Positions 13,088 through 27,900 of a stretch of DNA of 64,000 nucleotides are shown here, one piece after another. The stretch is from Synanceia verrucosa (taxonomy: Eukaryota > Chordata > Actinopteri > Perciformes > Synanceiidae). How positions within the stretch are numbered: position 1 is the first letter of the stretch; the number at the start of each line of letters is the position of its first letter. Where the stretch lies: contig CM056562.1 in the NCBI GenBank assembly GCA_029721515.1, positions 14,603,335 through 14,667,334 on the forward strand. Direction: 5' to 3'. Both the position numbers and the translations under genes were made by a program. The notes under the pieces are model-generated. The model was given only the letters and a program-made list of their open reading frames with translations, was not told the origin of the DNA and did not search any database.

Positions 13088-16000
13088 CTGAGGCTCTTTT
13101 TCCTGTTGCTCCATTTACAGGATAAGCGCCACTTAATGCATGAGTCTCTGTGAGTAACAGTGTTAATAACAGTTGTTATTGGCTACTGCACAGAGACACG
13201 GGATGTGGTGACAATGGTGCAAAAACACAACACAGCCTGTGCTGTTTAGGGTTGGTTGTCTGTTGTTTTGGAGGATTGATTCTGAGGTTTTCTACGGACA
13301 AAATAATAAAATAGAAAAAAGGGTAAAATACCTACTGTTGCCACGTAACTGCATCTACAACAGAGCCGGCATTCTTCATGAACCTGAAAGTCAGAAAAAC
13401 AGAATTATCTTTAGTGGAGTGGCATACTTCCTTCAAACATTTTCATTAACTCTTTGAGTGCCAGCCATTTTTTAAAATCGAAAGTGCCTTGTGCCAGCGT
13501 TTTTGCCCATTTTTCAGTCAGATTTCTAGACCCACAGCATATTTTGTACTATGTCTCTGAAAACACAGAGAAGCTCAAATGAAAGAAGCGTCTTTTTACC
13601 TTGTTCCGTTTTTGTTTTGTCTGGAGGAGGGTAGAGACCACTTTCACCAAAATCGCCACTTTTTGTACAGAATCCGTTTGTTTTGCTCTCTAAATGCGAT
13701 CATCTCCACTTCCTGCTTTGATCTTTGTGGCGTATATTAACTCTTTATGTCCCGGCTACAAATCACAGAAGCACCAACATTACTCACAGGCTGCGGCAGA
13801 CTGTGATCAGTGACCCGCTGCCAGAAAAAAAACAAAAAAAAACCAAAACACTTTGACGTAGCATTACGTCAATGGCACTCAAGCGTCGGGTTTTGAATGA
13901 CGTCTTATTACATCAATGGCACTCAAAGAGTTAACGTCATCGATTCATAACATTTTACCCACCTACTTAAGGCGTGCACTTATTTTAAGAACCTGTCAAC
14001 ATATCTTTGTTTGACATACTGAGAAAGTGATTTTGTACTATAAGAACACATGCATGCACCACTCTTCATTGTAAGAATAGTAGTATCATATTATTTATCA
14101 AAGTCTACTATATGTGGAGTAAATCAAACAGTTTTCAGGAGCAAAATAACTCTTTGAAGAGGCTGATGCGGTAAACAGTATATATCTCTACAGGAAAAAT
14201 AATAATGATGTTTTCAGTAAGATGGTAAAACTGTGAACGACAAAAAAAATAAAGCCCAGTTTGTTTTGTAAAACAGTAAACAGCACTTAAAGTGTTTTCT
14301 GGAGCATTTCTGCAGCCTGTAAAGTTTGCTTTTGGTTAAATACAAACTCCTGGACAAAAACACAAACTCCACATATACACAGTCCCTCCTGCTGAGTGTA
14401 TGCGTCTGTGTGTGTGTTTCCTAGTCTACCTGAAACAGATCTCTCCATATTTGGGAGTCTCAGCTTGTCAGACATGCCCGAATGTCTGCCTCTAAACTTT
14501 CACCGCTCTGGCTTGTTTAGTCTGTCCTGCTCTGATATTTGGACTGTTGAGAAGCTTGGTGTCTAATGCATCTTATATCCTGAGAGCAGTGGAGTAGTCG
14601 AGCTGTCAAACACAAGAGCCACCCCCTCGTAACAGTGTCAAACACACAAGAATCACCCCGTTGTTAAATGTGTCACCCGTGACCTGCTGGTACTCCAGCT
14701 CTCTCTCCTCCTCCTCCTCTTCTCACCACCCATCTTCTATCTACATCCTCCCTTTCCTCCGAGTCCACTGCTCATAAATCAGTGTATACACACGCACACA
14801 CAGATCTTTTATTTTGGAATAAATTTGAACTGTCAGTACTCTGTGAGATAAACAGCAGTTCCTAATGGTTTCAGTGATGTAAGTAGCTCAAGTGCATTCA
14901 GGAGGGAGACCCATATCAAATTATTTTCTCTCCTCTTTCTTCCAACTACCTGTCAAAATGTGTGTGGTTGCAGAAAGGAACTGGAGACAGATCCAAGCTG
15001 AGATATACAGAGACATTAAACTGTTCCTCTTGTGTACGTACCTGCACACACACACATGCATGCATATGCTCACAGAATTTTAGCACACATTTGCTTGACT
15101 TTATGGACTCTATTTCGGTTCAAAGGAATGCTGTTCCCTGTTTATTTAACAATGCCCGTTAAAGCCAGAGCTATACACTCCACCTCCGCTCTGTCACTCC
15201 TAATTGTCTTGTTACCTGTGTTATAAAAATCTCTCAAATCTCTTGTGACAGACATGTAGAGCATTGATTACAGGTTCCTCTCAGCCACCCAGAACAGAAA
15301 GTTTCATGCTGATGATTGCCAGAGCCAACATAACTCAGTTAAGAGTAAAATCTATTAGACCTGGCCATGAACACAAATTATCAACACTGTAATGTATGTA
15401 AAACTTTAGATTTATTACATACTGAACATCTGGATTAGGTCTTTAAATTAATTTGCCTGGCAACCCCCCTGACTGTATAGCATTTAAAAATATAATGATA
15501 ATAATGACACACTGCAATGCAGTTGTAAGCAGGTATAGGATATTAACATGCATTAATTATTAGCCACCACTCATGGGTGCCTACAGAAGGCATTGTTTAT
15601 AATTAGTGTGCTATAAATCATTTATCTAATGTTTATATGCTGTGTACAAATAACAACATTTGTGAGTTAAAGCAAAAAGTTACCTCTAGTTAAGATAAAA
15701 TTCTAGTTTTAGGATTGTTATCTGGTTATTCGGATCGTTATTATTTCACTTTATTTTGTTCAGCACTGACAGAATCCAACCATCGATGTTTGATTCAATC
15801 TGTGTTTGCTGTACAGGGACACTGATGCATCCATCAGATCCATTTAGTCAAGTTTGTTTCCATTTCAACAGACAGAAAAGCTCAGAAAGGCTTAAGTTGT
15901 TTTTTGGAAATGATGCCTTTGAGAGATGCCGTCATCCATTTGGTCAACAGAACTGAGAAAGCATTTTTTTTGTCTGCAAGTAGTTTTAACAAACTGAGGC

Positions 16001-16381
16001 AGGGAATAACATAGCCAGTGTACCCACGTTCAGTGTCTGATACACGGTTAATCTGAGGGTTGTGGTTTGAGTTAATATAATTAGAACCTGTGTTAAAGTT
16101 CTGTCATTTGTATTACTCTGACATGAAAAAGCTACCTCATTAATGTGTTTCTGATGCCAATGAAAAGCTGTAGGTAACAAGCAGAATACAAAGCTGCTTG
16201 TGGTCTTTTTTATTGCAGTGAAGGTATGTCAGAAGCTGGCGCAGCTTCTGGGTAAAACCAGCAGGTGGGACGTTGCGCCGTCACGTTATCAATCAGATGA
16301 CACTTTATTTAGGTTGACGTGGTGTAACTGCAGCTGAGACGCTGAAACCTGCAGAGTGGGAATCCATAAACACTGAGCACC

Positions 16382-16422
<41 letters not shown>

Positions 16423-19400
16423 TAAACATATTAGAGCTCAGTAAAAGTTGCTGCAGCTTTACTTTCCATTGCTTTCTTGCAGCAGGCTATCCTAACACAG
16501 ACAGGATCCTGCCCAGTCAAATTTTTACTTGCTGACTCACCCATCCAGCAGCAGGATGGCGTTCTTCCTGGGTCGTCCTGCGTTGGGGCCGTAGAGGTGA
16601 GCTCGGTGGTAGTAGCGTACAGATTGCAGCAGGGTCCGTAGCTTGGTGTAGTCCTGAGCCAACTGGGTGCTGTTGACCGCACGACCTACCATGCTGCGGT
16701 AGGCGTTAGGCTCTGGGAAGAGAAGATGCAGGACACTGAGCCAGAAAGATGGAGTTTATACAAGCAACAGTGGGGAAGTGGAGAAGAATATTGTTGTTGT
16801 AGTCTGATCTTGCTCTTCTAGAGAGTATCCAACAGCCACTAGAAAAAGAGATAATTGGGCAATTCTAAGTAATACAGACAGATGGTCTCTGTGTCAGGAG
16901 AATGGTCCAAGCACACAGGGTGGCCTTGCAGAATCAGTAAAACAAAGAGAGTGAGGGAGTTTCTGCAAATGGAGGAAAGCTAAAGGTAGCCCCCCTCTGC
17001 TGAGGATTATCTGTACTAGGATGTGTTTGAGCTGTAAAATACAACCTTCAATAAGCGTCTGAAGACTATAATGAAAATATTACTGCTAAATTTCAGAGGA
17101 TCATCTGTTTATTAAAACTCTACAAATTTGCTCAGTAGTTGCACTGTCTGGGTGATACTTGAACTGACTTTTGCTATGGTTCAAGCACTCACTAAAATGT
17201 TCACATGGTTCAATCATGGATTTTCCACGGTGCTTTTAGGCTAAAATAAGAGTTTCTATTGTGAGCTTTATTGCAGATGAAATGAACAGATGAAATGATG
17301 AGCAGCAGGGAAACACAGGGCTCTGTGTGCACTGTAGCTGCTTAGGAACACAGATGGTTAGGATGTCATGAGGACTAGCAGTTCCTTTCATCCCTGAATG
17401 AACCCTGGCATTAACCCTTAAACTGCTAGTCTCTCACTCACCATCCACATAATGTCAGTCAAAACTTTGAACTGCATTCTCACAGTGTACTTTTTAAAAA
17501 ATAATTCTGGACCTTAAAATGCACATTGTAAGTGAAATTCCTCCATTGAAATATTGATATTTATAAGTACTTTAAGTTTTCATTTAATTTTTTTTTTCCA
17601 GTAAGCTACAGGACTAACCAGTCATCAGTTCTCTGCTGGAGACAGAACTGACTTTTTACTACAGACTGTAGCCTATCATGTCATTAAGTAGTGTGGTGTG
17701 TAGCTGTACTGACCATTGCCCAGCTCCCAGGAGATATTATACTTCTTGCCAGCTCCGTACTTGAGGAGGCTCAGGGTGGAGGAGGTGTTCCAGGAGTTGT
17801 CCAGGTTTCTGTGCAGCGCATTGAGCCCCAGGATCAGGTGCAGACCAGCACAGTCGGCAAAGTTGTACAGTTTGTCTAAAGACCTGGCTGGGAGAAACCC
17901 ACAAAGCAGTTGTAACTTTGATTCTTTTTTTATGCACCTGGACTCACACGTGAACACGGTGGAGACCATGTGGAACTCATTGATCTGCTGATTTACATGT
18001 CCATGTACTGTAGGGATCCTACAACCATATCTGGTCAACCCGATTTATGGTGCTCTCAGTACCATCCATCTATCCTACCGCTTTTCCTCCACTTGTCCTC
18101 ACATAGGGTCACAGGGGGGCTGGAGTCTATCCCAGCTGACTTAGGGTGGAAGGCAGGGTACACCCTGGACAAGTTGCCACCTCATCACAGGACACATAGA
18201 GACAGACAACCACTCACACCTACGCTCAATTTAAATTAGCCAGTTACATGCAAACTCCACACAGAAAGGCCCTGGGCCGGGAATCGAACCCAGTACCTTC
18301 TTGCTGTGACAGTGCTAACCACTACACCACTGTGCCGCCCTCTCACCATAACCACCTATATTTTCTGCTATTCTAAGAGAAGGTAAAAATATATGGTAAA
18401 CTGTGGTCTTCAGTTTTGAGTACAAATGAAAAGTCATTTCAGTGTGATTGTGTTCACAATGTCTTAACAAAGGTAAAAGGTCATCTTGCACAACCTTATT
18501 AACATTAAGGTTTCTATTGTGTCATAAAGCTCTCTTCAGGTTCCCAATGCTGAGAAAGAATAAAGACCTTTATTGGAAAACAATGGGTTTGTCCAATAAA
18601 CAAACAAGCTCTTTCTCATGTTACTCTTAAAACAGGCTTCTACTAAATCTTCCAACCTCAGTAAATTGTAACATATACAATTAGGAAAAGGTTTCATTTC
18701 TCAGCAGTAATGTGTATGGAAACTTTGCATGTACTTTTTTATTTTGGATAAACTGTGATCCACTCTAGGATTTACTTGGCAATCAGTTGTCATGTGGCAG
18801 GTATTGAACTTTGTATTTATGTGTCCATTTCATGCACATGACTGCAGACTCTCATCTTCAGCAACATTCAGTGAGAATCCAGAAAGACTGATTTTCCCAT
18901 CATGGACTCCTGCTGTTCCCCTGCAGCTGACTACTCACTCACATTTATGCCTGCTGTCTCCATCAAAACACATTACTCTCACTGTGCAGTAAAGGACAAG
19001 AGTCCAACAACTGATGCTGACATGTGATGAGAAAAAAGTGTTTTTTTATATTTAATTTGCAACTGCAAGCTGCTCTTGGATACCTCTTGTGTTGAAATTG
19101 TTTTGAGATGTTCTATTAACTTAACTATTACCCCGACATCTGACCCTTACTTTCTAGGCTCAACAGGAAACAGATGACGACTGTGTGGCGGTCTGGTTCT
19201 GGCTAGAGTTTTCTCTAAACTGTGGGTTTGACATTGGTTGAGCTTACCAACTGATTGGTCTGTACGATGTGGAATTATTATTTAGCTATTACAGTCATTT
19301 GAAAGGCGTGAGGTTCTCTAATATGAAAATATTTATTAAATGGATGTGAGAGATACAAATGTCTGCCTTTAAGTCAAAGCCAGATGCACTGACTGGAACA

Positions 19401-20716
19401 CTGAACAATGATTATTAAGTCACGCTTCAATGCAAATATGTTTCACCATTTACTGTAAGTCTTTATTGCCCATACAGCGGTGGTTATGTATAATCCACAG
19501 AGCAAATACAGAGAGCGGAAAGATTGTTTGTTGCACCTGGCATTCATTCTCTTTCAAGCAGGACAAAGCCTGAAAACACACAAAAATGCTAGCAGTAACA
19601 ATGGCTATGTTACACACAGTGCTCTTTGGGAGTGTATGCCTCCTAAGTAAATTGTTCTCCATCTCATTAATAAGGAACAATAATGTTATTATCATAACTC
19701 CTTCCCTCTGTGGTTAAATCAGACTGGTGTCTGTTTGCAGAAGCAGAGTTGAGGGTAACAGGACAGAGAAAGTAGCGCCAGATGTGGCTGTCAGGATGAG
19801 TGATTCCAGGCCTTTCCTCACCTGAGATCTGAGCAGCAGGCTACCAGCAGCCTCGCTACACGACGCCACTAGAAGCCCGGCGCACACATCATGAGATGCA
19901 AAAATATTGTTTCTCCGATGCTGGATCTAAGAGTGGCACATACGAATAAATAAATATCTGTGTGTTTACATGTAGTTCCTGGGTAATTCTACTTAACCAA
20001 TGACAGAAAAACTCAGAGCAGGCTTTCCTCCATCTTTGCAACTTGAAGGTACGTTTTATGATGAGGTCAAATGAAGTGCTTTTCAAGAAGTGAAATCATT
20101 TAAAGTATTTGTCAAAATCAATTAAATTACTGATTATAAATACATATATACATGAAGTCAAATACAGTATATACACTTTCTATATACTTTCTCTATGCAC
20201 TTTCTCAGGTTGTGGCTTCTCAACCTGTAGAATTTAGTAACATTACATATATTTGGGATTAGGATATTTGGTTGGACAAAACAAGACATTTGAATACATC
20301 ACTCCATTATGAGAGAAGCTTCTTCACACTTTAGCTAAACTACAGCTAGCATGAGTTTGCCTTATTCTGAGTAAACAGGACAAACAATAGCAAAAAAATC
20401 CCTGGAGGTCTATCCTTTTAATGGTGGTTAATCCTCAGGTAGCCAGTTTCAGCTGCACGCACTAACAACAGAACAACAGCTAGTAGCCTGAGGAAGAAGT
20501 GTAGTATTACTGGCCAGTGCAGCCAAGCTCTCGCATCATATGTTTTCTTCCAGAAAGAAAAGGATGCTGGGTATATTCACCCTCCTGGTGTCAGGAAATC
20601 TGCAGATCTCTGAGGTTGAACATGAAAGAGCTGCTATGCAGACACTAGAAAGCCCTTAAGCTACAGATCAGTGATCTCAGCCACCCAAAAGTAATGACAT
20701 TACCAATACACTGTGA

Positions 20717-20768
<52 letters not shown>

Positions 20769-21814
20769 GCTGTTACTATCACATCTATGTGATGCAGAGA
20801 AAAGCAGAAGGATTCAATGAAAAATGACAGAAAATGGTTAATTTAGGATGAAATGCTGCAGCAGCGCTTGTTATTAGAAAATAACTATTCTGAATGGGAA
20901 CAATATGAATGATCTACTGTTTCACAAACACAGGCATAGAGAATCAATCAAGCCAACATTAAATGCCTTTAACTTCTGCTAAAAATATCAACCCAGTGGT
21001 GCTCATCCCGTGACATTGAATGATCTCTGAGTCAACATCATTATTCAGTTTGCTGTTTTTACAAGAATGACGGCTTCTTATGTTGTAATATTCTTCAAAA
21101 TGAGTCTCACAATTCTCAATTACACATAATACAATGAAAGCCTGTCTGAGAGGTCAGACTTTACTGTACTCACTCAACTACAAACTTCTCTTTTATCTTA
21201 CAAACAGTTCAGCCAGAAACAGCAGGAAAAAAAAATCGGAAAACAGTGTGTGCGTGTGTGTGTGTGTTAGCGTGCCTTTGTGCGTAGCGGAAAGAGTGGG
21301 GTCTGGATATTGTCAAGCTGTCTATCTGATAGAAAAGCCAGTTCTGTGAAGCAGAGAGGCCGGCAGCATCAGTCAGTGCTATGCCTCATTTCTGCAGCTC
21401 TTCGTATTCCCTCAAACACTGAGGTACACGTAGATCTATGCACACTGAGCCGGTAAGCACTCACACGAACAGTGTTCGCTGGTTTATATACCACCCACAT
21501 GAGCCAGACACCATCTGAAGAGTTCAGCGAAATAACACTTTTCTCTGTAGCTGTACCTCCAGTGAATCACTGTCGACTGACAAGACAGCTGTATTTTACA
21601 TGAGAAGTCTCTCGTGGAGCATCTTTAGTTTGGGATCTCTTCAACGGTTTTTATTCTATAGCAGCAGTATAAATTAAAAAACATACCACAGGACAAAAGC
21701 AGTTTTATTTCCTCTGCCGCCCACAGGTTTCTTCCAAATTTAGTAACTTTAGTACATTTTGTACTATATATATACACATATATATACACACACACACACA
21801 CATATATATATACA

Positions 21815-21856
<42 letters not shown>

Positions 21857-21871
21857 TATACACATATATAT

Positions 21872-21941
<70 letters not shown>

Positions 21942-24900
21942 AAACTGTAAGATGATTTGTGAAAAAAAAAAACTATTGTCTTGGACTTCAAAATAGTTTA
22001 AAAATGCTGATATATTCCTACATTCCCTGTACACAGACTCTTGGAAGAGAGCTCAGCAAAAAATATTTTTTCAGTCTCTAGTTTCATTCAGGAGAGAAAT
22101 ATAATAACATGCTGCCAGACGCAAGTTACATCCACAGCAAATATCAATTTGGATGTTAAGTCCCATCAAAATCAATCTGGGACGGGCACACACGCAACGC
22201 AACTCAACGCAATGCACACACGGTTTGCTTTTAAAGCCAAATAAAAACTAAATGAATCAAGAGTCGTGCAGAGAAGAGAGAAGGCTAAATAGTGTCTCAT
22301 TGTGACCTCAGTAGGGAGGGCATGGTGTTAATGACTCTCTCACACTGTCCATCCATCCATCACATCGTTCTCAACATACTGGGAGCAACTGTTGATGACA
22401 GTATTTAAGGTTTTACCAGATGTTTTGAGGAGCAACCTCACATTTATACCTAATACACACCACATGCGTCAACACACATTCAGTCACAGACTAACGGGAT
22501 CACCAGTCATGAAAGATTTGGATGTAAACTGCTAAAATATCTGAGAAAACCCAAGTGCAGAACATTTATCATCAACTCCTGCACCCTGGCTTCGTTCCCT
22601 TTACTCCACCAGCTCCAGTCAGTCACTCATCTACTCTGTGCCTTCTGTTTCTCATTGGCCCAGTTCCTCCACTAACCAGATCCTCTGTGGCTGCAGAAAA
22701 AGACACTGTGACTGAAGCAAGGTCATCTTAAGAGTGACGTTTCCAATTCCCAATCCCTTAATAAGATCGTCAAAAGTTTAAGAACTGCTATCAGTGCTCT
22801 TTGATCATTCATCCATATCGGTCAAAGCCAGACCAGTATACTGTTACGATCTCTGTATCGAAAGCTATTACAGTACGGCGGTTTGCTGGGTTCGCGTAGT
22901 GCCTCTGTGACTTATCCTGACGTTAACTTGACACTGTGTGTTAGGGTTGTGCAGAGGGAGAAATGTGGTTCCAATATATTGTGAGTCTGTGCTGCTTCAC
23001 CAGCGTGTTGCACAGAACCCAACGCCTCCATGTTTACACAAACACACACACATGCACATGCACACACACACACACACACAGACACACACACGGACTCTTC
23101 TTTCATTCAGGATGGCTCCACTCCAGCGAAACCATTCAGGTCAAACCACTTTTGTATTTTGGAAGAATGCAAGATATGTGGTGGGCACCTGTTTTCAATT
23201 CTGTTAGTAGAGGGGGACCGGTGTGTTTGTGTGTGTGGAAACAAGAGTGTGAGAGAGCGAGAGAGATTACCTCAATCTGCGAATTTGCTGTGACTAAACC
23301 TGCGTGTGGCCTTTGTCTATGTACCCAGAGTAAGGAGATGCAGAGAACGTCGACAGAGCCGGTGAGTAAGATGAGTGGTATGTTAACATACACTGTTAAC
23401 TCTATGTGAAGTACATCCGCCCTGTGCGCGCTTTTCAGCCTAGGCAACAGGCCGCAATCGACAACAAATCAAAGACAGAGAAGTGGACAAAATAACATCA
23501 ACTGCCTTCTATTGGCTTTGGGCCATGTAACTCAAACCACTTTTTAGGGGAACAGGGTGTGAGGGAAATGTGTATGGGGTGTGAGTGGTTTTCACATCTG
23601 TTTGGCAATGGTCGCTGTCTATCACTCCCTAATGAGAAAAGTACGCTTTTTAGATACTAATGACCTCACTGCGTTTGGCTTGTAAAGGAACAAGGTGTGT
23701 GGAAGTATTTGTTTCCCAGAAGGGACCAGAACATTCTGTCTCTTCTCTTTGTTTATGTTGAGCGGCTACCTACAAACCACAACCAAACACATCCAGAGGA
23801 GAAGGAATTCAACAGTCCAAGAGCCAAACACTGTTTATGGATCATCCTGTTATTATAAATGCACGAGCTGTTTACTCATGAATTCAAATCTCTGTCAAAG
23901 TGATTTTGAAAGTTAGAACAGTATGAACATTAGATTAGAAATTCTCCATTCACATCTGAGTGGGTGATCCAGGGTAAATATTTGATTGACAGCTGAGCTG
24001 GCAGGGGTGCAGACATAAAATGTAAACACACATGTGTAACTGCAGCTTGAAAACCAGACACACGGTATTTTGTTAGCCGTGGTGTTAACCATTTAAACTG
24101 CTGATCATAAAACATATCAACAATGACTTCTATATGTCTATATGTAATGTGAGAGGAAGCTACACATGAGGGCGAATCACCAAAAAGAATCACCACCAAC
24201 TCCACAGTTCCTCTCAGCTCTATGATGCTTCCTAACATCTTATTTGAAACCTATGATGACATACGTGCATCAACAACCTTTCACTTCTCCATGAGTAAGA
24301 TGATGACAAAACAGCATCAAGGTCTTTAAACACTGATGATATTAATCATCCAATATGATTTAAAAAGGAAAGACTGAAATGTATCCCTCTACATGTTCAG
24401 TCTGCCACTCTCTCACAAACACACACTCAGTCCTGAAAGTTTTGTGACTATAACACAAAAACCTTTGCGGTTCAAGTGATTTTGCATGGTGGACTGATCA
24501 CTAGTGAGTGCATTCAGGAAGACTCGGACATTCTTGACAAAAATTTGGCTAAATTTATATAAAAGTTGACAAACTTAAATGAGAGAACATTTTGACTAAA
24601 ATAAAATACTAAAGCATTTTGAGTTGCTGTCTAAAACTAATAAGCATATTTGTTTGAAGATCTCAAACAAAAAAACTGTAAAAATTAACACTGAATTTTT
24701 CAGCAACATCTTTAGACCACTGGCTCATTATCATCAGCGTAATGTGTTAAAGGAACAGTGTGCGACGATTATTGGGATCCATGGACAGAAATGGGATATA
24801 ATATTAATACAGATGTTTTCTTCCATTTTTCTGTGTTTTCTTCCACTGAACTGAAAAACTTTTTTTGGTCTTGAGGAGTGGCAGCATGAATTTCTGTACA

Positions 24901-27900
24901 AAATGCAAGTTCTACTGCTGAGCACCATGACGTTCTCAAAATAAAAGTGACTCTGTCTAACTTGGACGCACGCACACAGGCTCTAGATGGAGTCATTTGC
25001 ATTTTTGCATTGGCCACCATAGGTTTAGTCACATGCCAAATTTCATGCAAAGAGAAGGCTTTCAAACTCTTGATAAGGAAATCTATCACAGACCATATAA
25101 AATAAAATCAATCTGTAGTTGTGTGTTCACAACATCTCATTAAAAACACTATTAGTGCATCAGGCAGTTCATGTTGCTTTCTGAAGTTAGGGTTGTTAAA
25201 GATACAGAAATGAGAGACACACCTCACATTTTAATACCAGAGATTAGCGACAGTGTCACCTCCAAAGAGGGCGGATGTAAAGTGTCCACGTCTTATCTGG
25301 TCTGCCATCTCGTCACACACCTCTGCTGATGCTGTAATTGAGCTCTGATTGCTGTATAATTGCAGGGAAACAAGACTCCTGCAGGCTTGTGGAGTGAAAC
25401 AGGAGGGAGAGTAGCCCAGGGCTTTACCACTTCTGAACCATCAAAGAGTTTGGACTTAAAACAATGTCTGCAGCCCTTCCCACAAAACACCTGCTTAGGC
25501 TGTAAACACAGTGCAGAATACTGCAAAAGTTCGTCCTGTGGATGAGTAATCATGAGGAACATTTTTAAGTTCTTAACTAATGCCTCTTTTAACACCTTGA
25601 AATTCATCATGTACAAAAATCACAAGACTGCCACAAAAAAAAAACATTGGTTTATGGTATATTTAGGACATCTGCTACATTCCCAGCTTAGAAGGGTATC
25701 TTTGATCCGAGACCATGTGATGGATGAGGGTTATGAAGACCAGATCCCAAACCAGGCAGCAAAGCAAACACACGGTATCCCAGACTCCCTTTCACTGCAG
25801 GAATAATCACCATAATCACAGCAATCATCTTTCACTCTCAAACTATATCCACACACATTACTTATGCTTCAGTTAACCTGGAGGTTCTGTCTTCAGCTAA
25901 ACAAGCAGAGCCAGATTAAACAGTTACCAAACCACCAGTGTGCATCACAGCAGTTTTATATAATTACACACTGATAAAGTCAGATGCTGGGAAAAGTTAC
26001 AAAATGTGTTAAGAATGGCACCGTGTGGTGTATTGATAATACCGCCTATAAGCTATTTGCTATTTTGTAATTCAAATATAATGACTGATGATTAACCTAA
26101 TTAAATATAATTGAATGAATGATGGAATGACAATTTATAAATTTATGTAATAATTTCTTAATGATTCTGTTATAATACCTGCAGCAACTAAACGTTTGCC
26201 AATGGGTTTAAGCCAAGGACATCAATGTCACACACCCATAACATGTAAAATAGGCAGATTTTGATTCAACTTTCTGAACTTTTGAGTGCGAGGCGTTTTA
26301 TAAAAGATAAAGCGCCTTGTGCCAGAGTTTTTTTTGTCCATTTTTAGTCATATTTCAGGACCTACAGAATAATTTGTACTATGACTCTAAAAACACTGAA
26401 TAGCTCAAATGAAAGAAGAGACTCTCTTTTTCATCTTGTTCCATTCTTGTTTTATCAGAGGTAGAGTAGAGGCCACTCTCACCAAAAACACCACTTTTAT
26501 CCAGAATCTGTCTGTTTTGCTCTCTAGTCGCCACCTCCTCTCCAGTTAATTTTACACTTTTCTAATACATCTGCATGCAATAAATCCTCCTTTGACTTCA
26601 TTAACACGATCCTCTCCAACATGCTGGCCAGTGTTGGACGAACACTACGGGGGGCACCTGCCTCTGCCAGCCCAACAGCCTCTCTTCCCATAACCCTTAA
26701 CTTTTTAGTCAGCAACTCCTCATTATGACAAAACTGGGATTTGTCCCAGCACTGTGATGGATATTCCTGCCAGATGTTTATGGAGAAAGGGAATGGCCAT
26801 TCACCTTGACAAATATCTCCCAGAGCTGTCTTCTCATCAGCTCCTGCTGAGTTTTTCTGATCCTGACTGTCAAGCACACAAGGCTGCGTTATATGAATAT
26901 GAGCTACATTTGAAAACATTTTTTCTCACCATTGGTGCTCTCCACATGCAACTCAGATTTTGATTTGTTTTATTATTGAGTTTTGGTCTGTTAGTCTGTT
27001 TAGATGTTTGATGTGTGGAAACAGTATTCTGCTTTAGTGGCTTAACACTTGTGGTGGTGCTTTCAGCTTATACAAATCCATATTATATGCTAAAAGTTGT
27101 GACAGCAATATCACAGTGACTTTTTTTCAGTTTTACAAATAAATACCAACTCATTTACACCAACTGTGGGAAACCTAAAAAAAAAAAAAATACACTGATC
27201 TGTCAAATTGTTACCACAAGATCATAAACACACATTTGGTATTTATTTGTTTCATTGATTTTAATTTAAACAGCACTGTATCCAGGATACCCACAAAAAA
27301 AAAACAAGTAAAGGCAAAAAATTAAATTTATATCCAATGATAGATGAGGCACCTCCTCTGGTATGTTTGTGGTGATATGATGCAAAATATCACTTGGATA
27401 TAATTAAACACTACTAAAGTATCTGATAAAATATGTTCTAGTTTGTAAAGAAAGGAATTGTAGCTGGAAATAGCCTTAATAATAAGTAGTCTTACCAAAG
27501 CAAAACCTACAAAAATACAAAGGTTTGTAAAAGGCAACACTAAATATTGCAGATGACCAGGAAAATGTATTATTTATGTATGCATGTATAAAGTTTATAC
27601 TGAATAAAGGGTAAAGATGAAAGAGAAATTGGTTCACATCTGGCGAGGGAGGAAAATGTCTATGTCACATCTGGAGGATTTCAAAAATGTTTCATGTGGA
27701 GAGGATCAGAACCTGAACAGAGGTTTCAGAAGATGAGGTGTTCTGTAAGATATTCAGTGTCGGCTATCAAACACTGTTAAGAAACACAGACAGCTGTGTT
27801 CCATTTATTTACAGCAAATAAACAATACACACCTGAATCCAGTGATCAACATTTTACGGTGGTATAGGGGTTAGCACTGTCACCTCACAGCAAGAAGGTA

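Larger units (their letters stand above)
6950..13335 (-). other. hpse2: hpse2 intron 6
   Basis: A 6.4-kb intron between exons 7 and 6. It holds a dispersed repeat tail (9585-9650), a truncated SINE tail (11280-11388), a deleted Tc1-like element (11673-12047) and a CA microsatellite (13050-13084). The remainder (6950-9580, 9655-11275, 12050-13045) shows nothing recognisable. Confidence 0.6.
13384..16540 (-). other. hpse2: hpse2 intron 5
   Basis: Intron between exons 6 and 5. It contains the full-length TTAA-flanked MITE at 13451-13930 and a GT microsatellite at 16385-16419. The interval 13940-16380 has a pyrimidine-rich patch near 14700-14760 and nothing else recognised. Confidence 0.6.

Noticed and set aside
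16431..16682. 83-codon minus-strand open frame overlapping hpse2 exon 5
   Set aside because: Wrong frame relative to the phase-consistent exon 5, which matches HPSE2.
21625..22034. Tyr/Ile/His-rich open frames on both strands
   Set aside because: They are translations of the AT/AC microsatellite with no independent coding signal.
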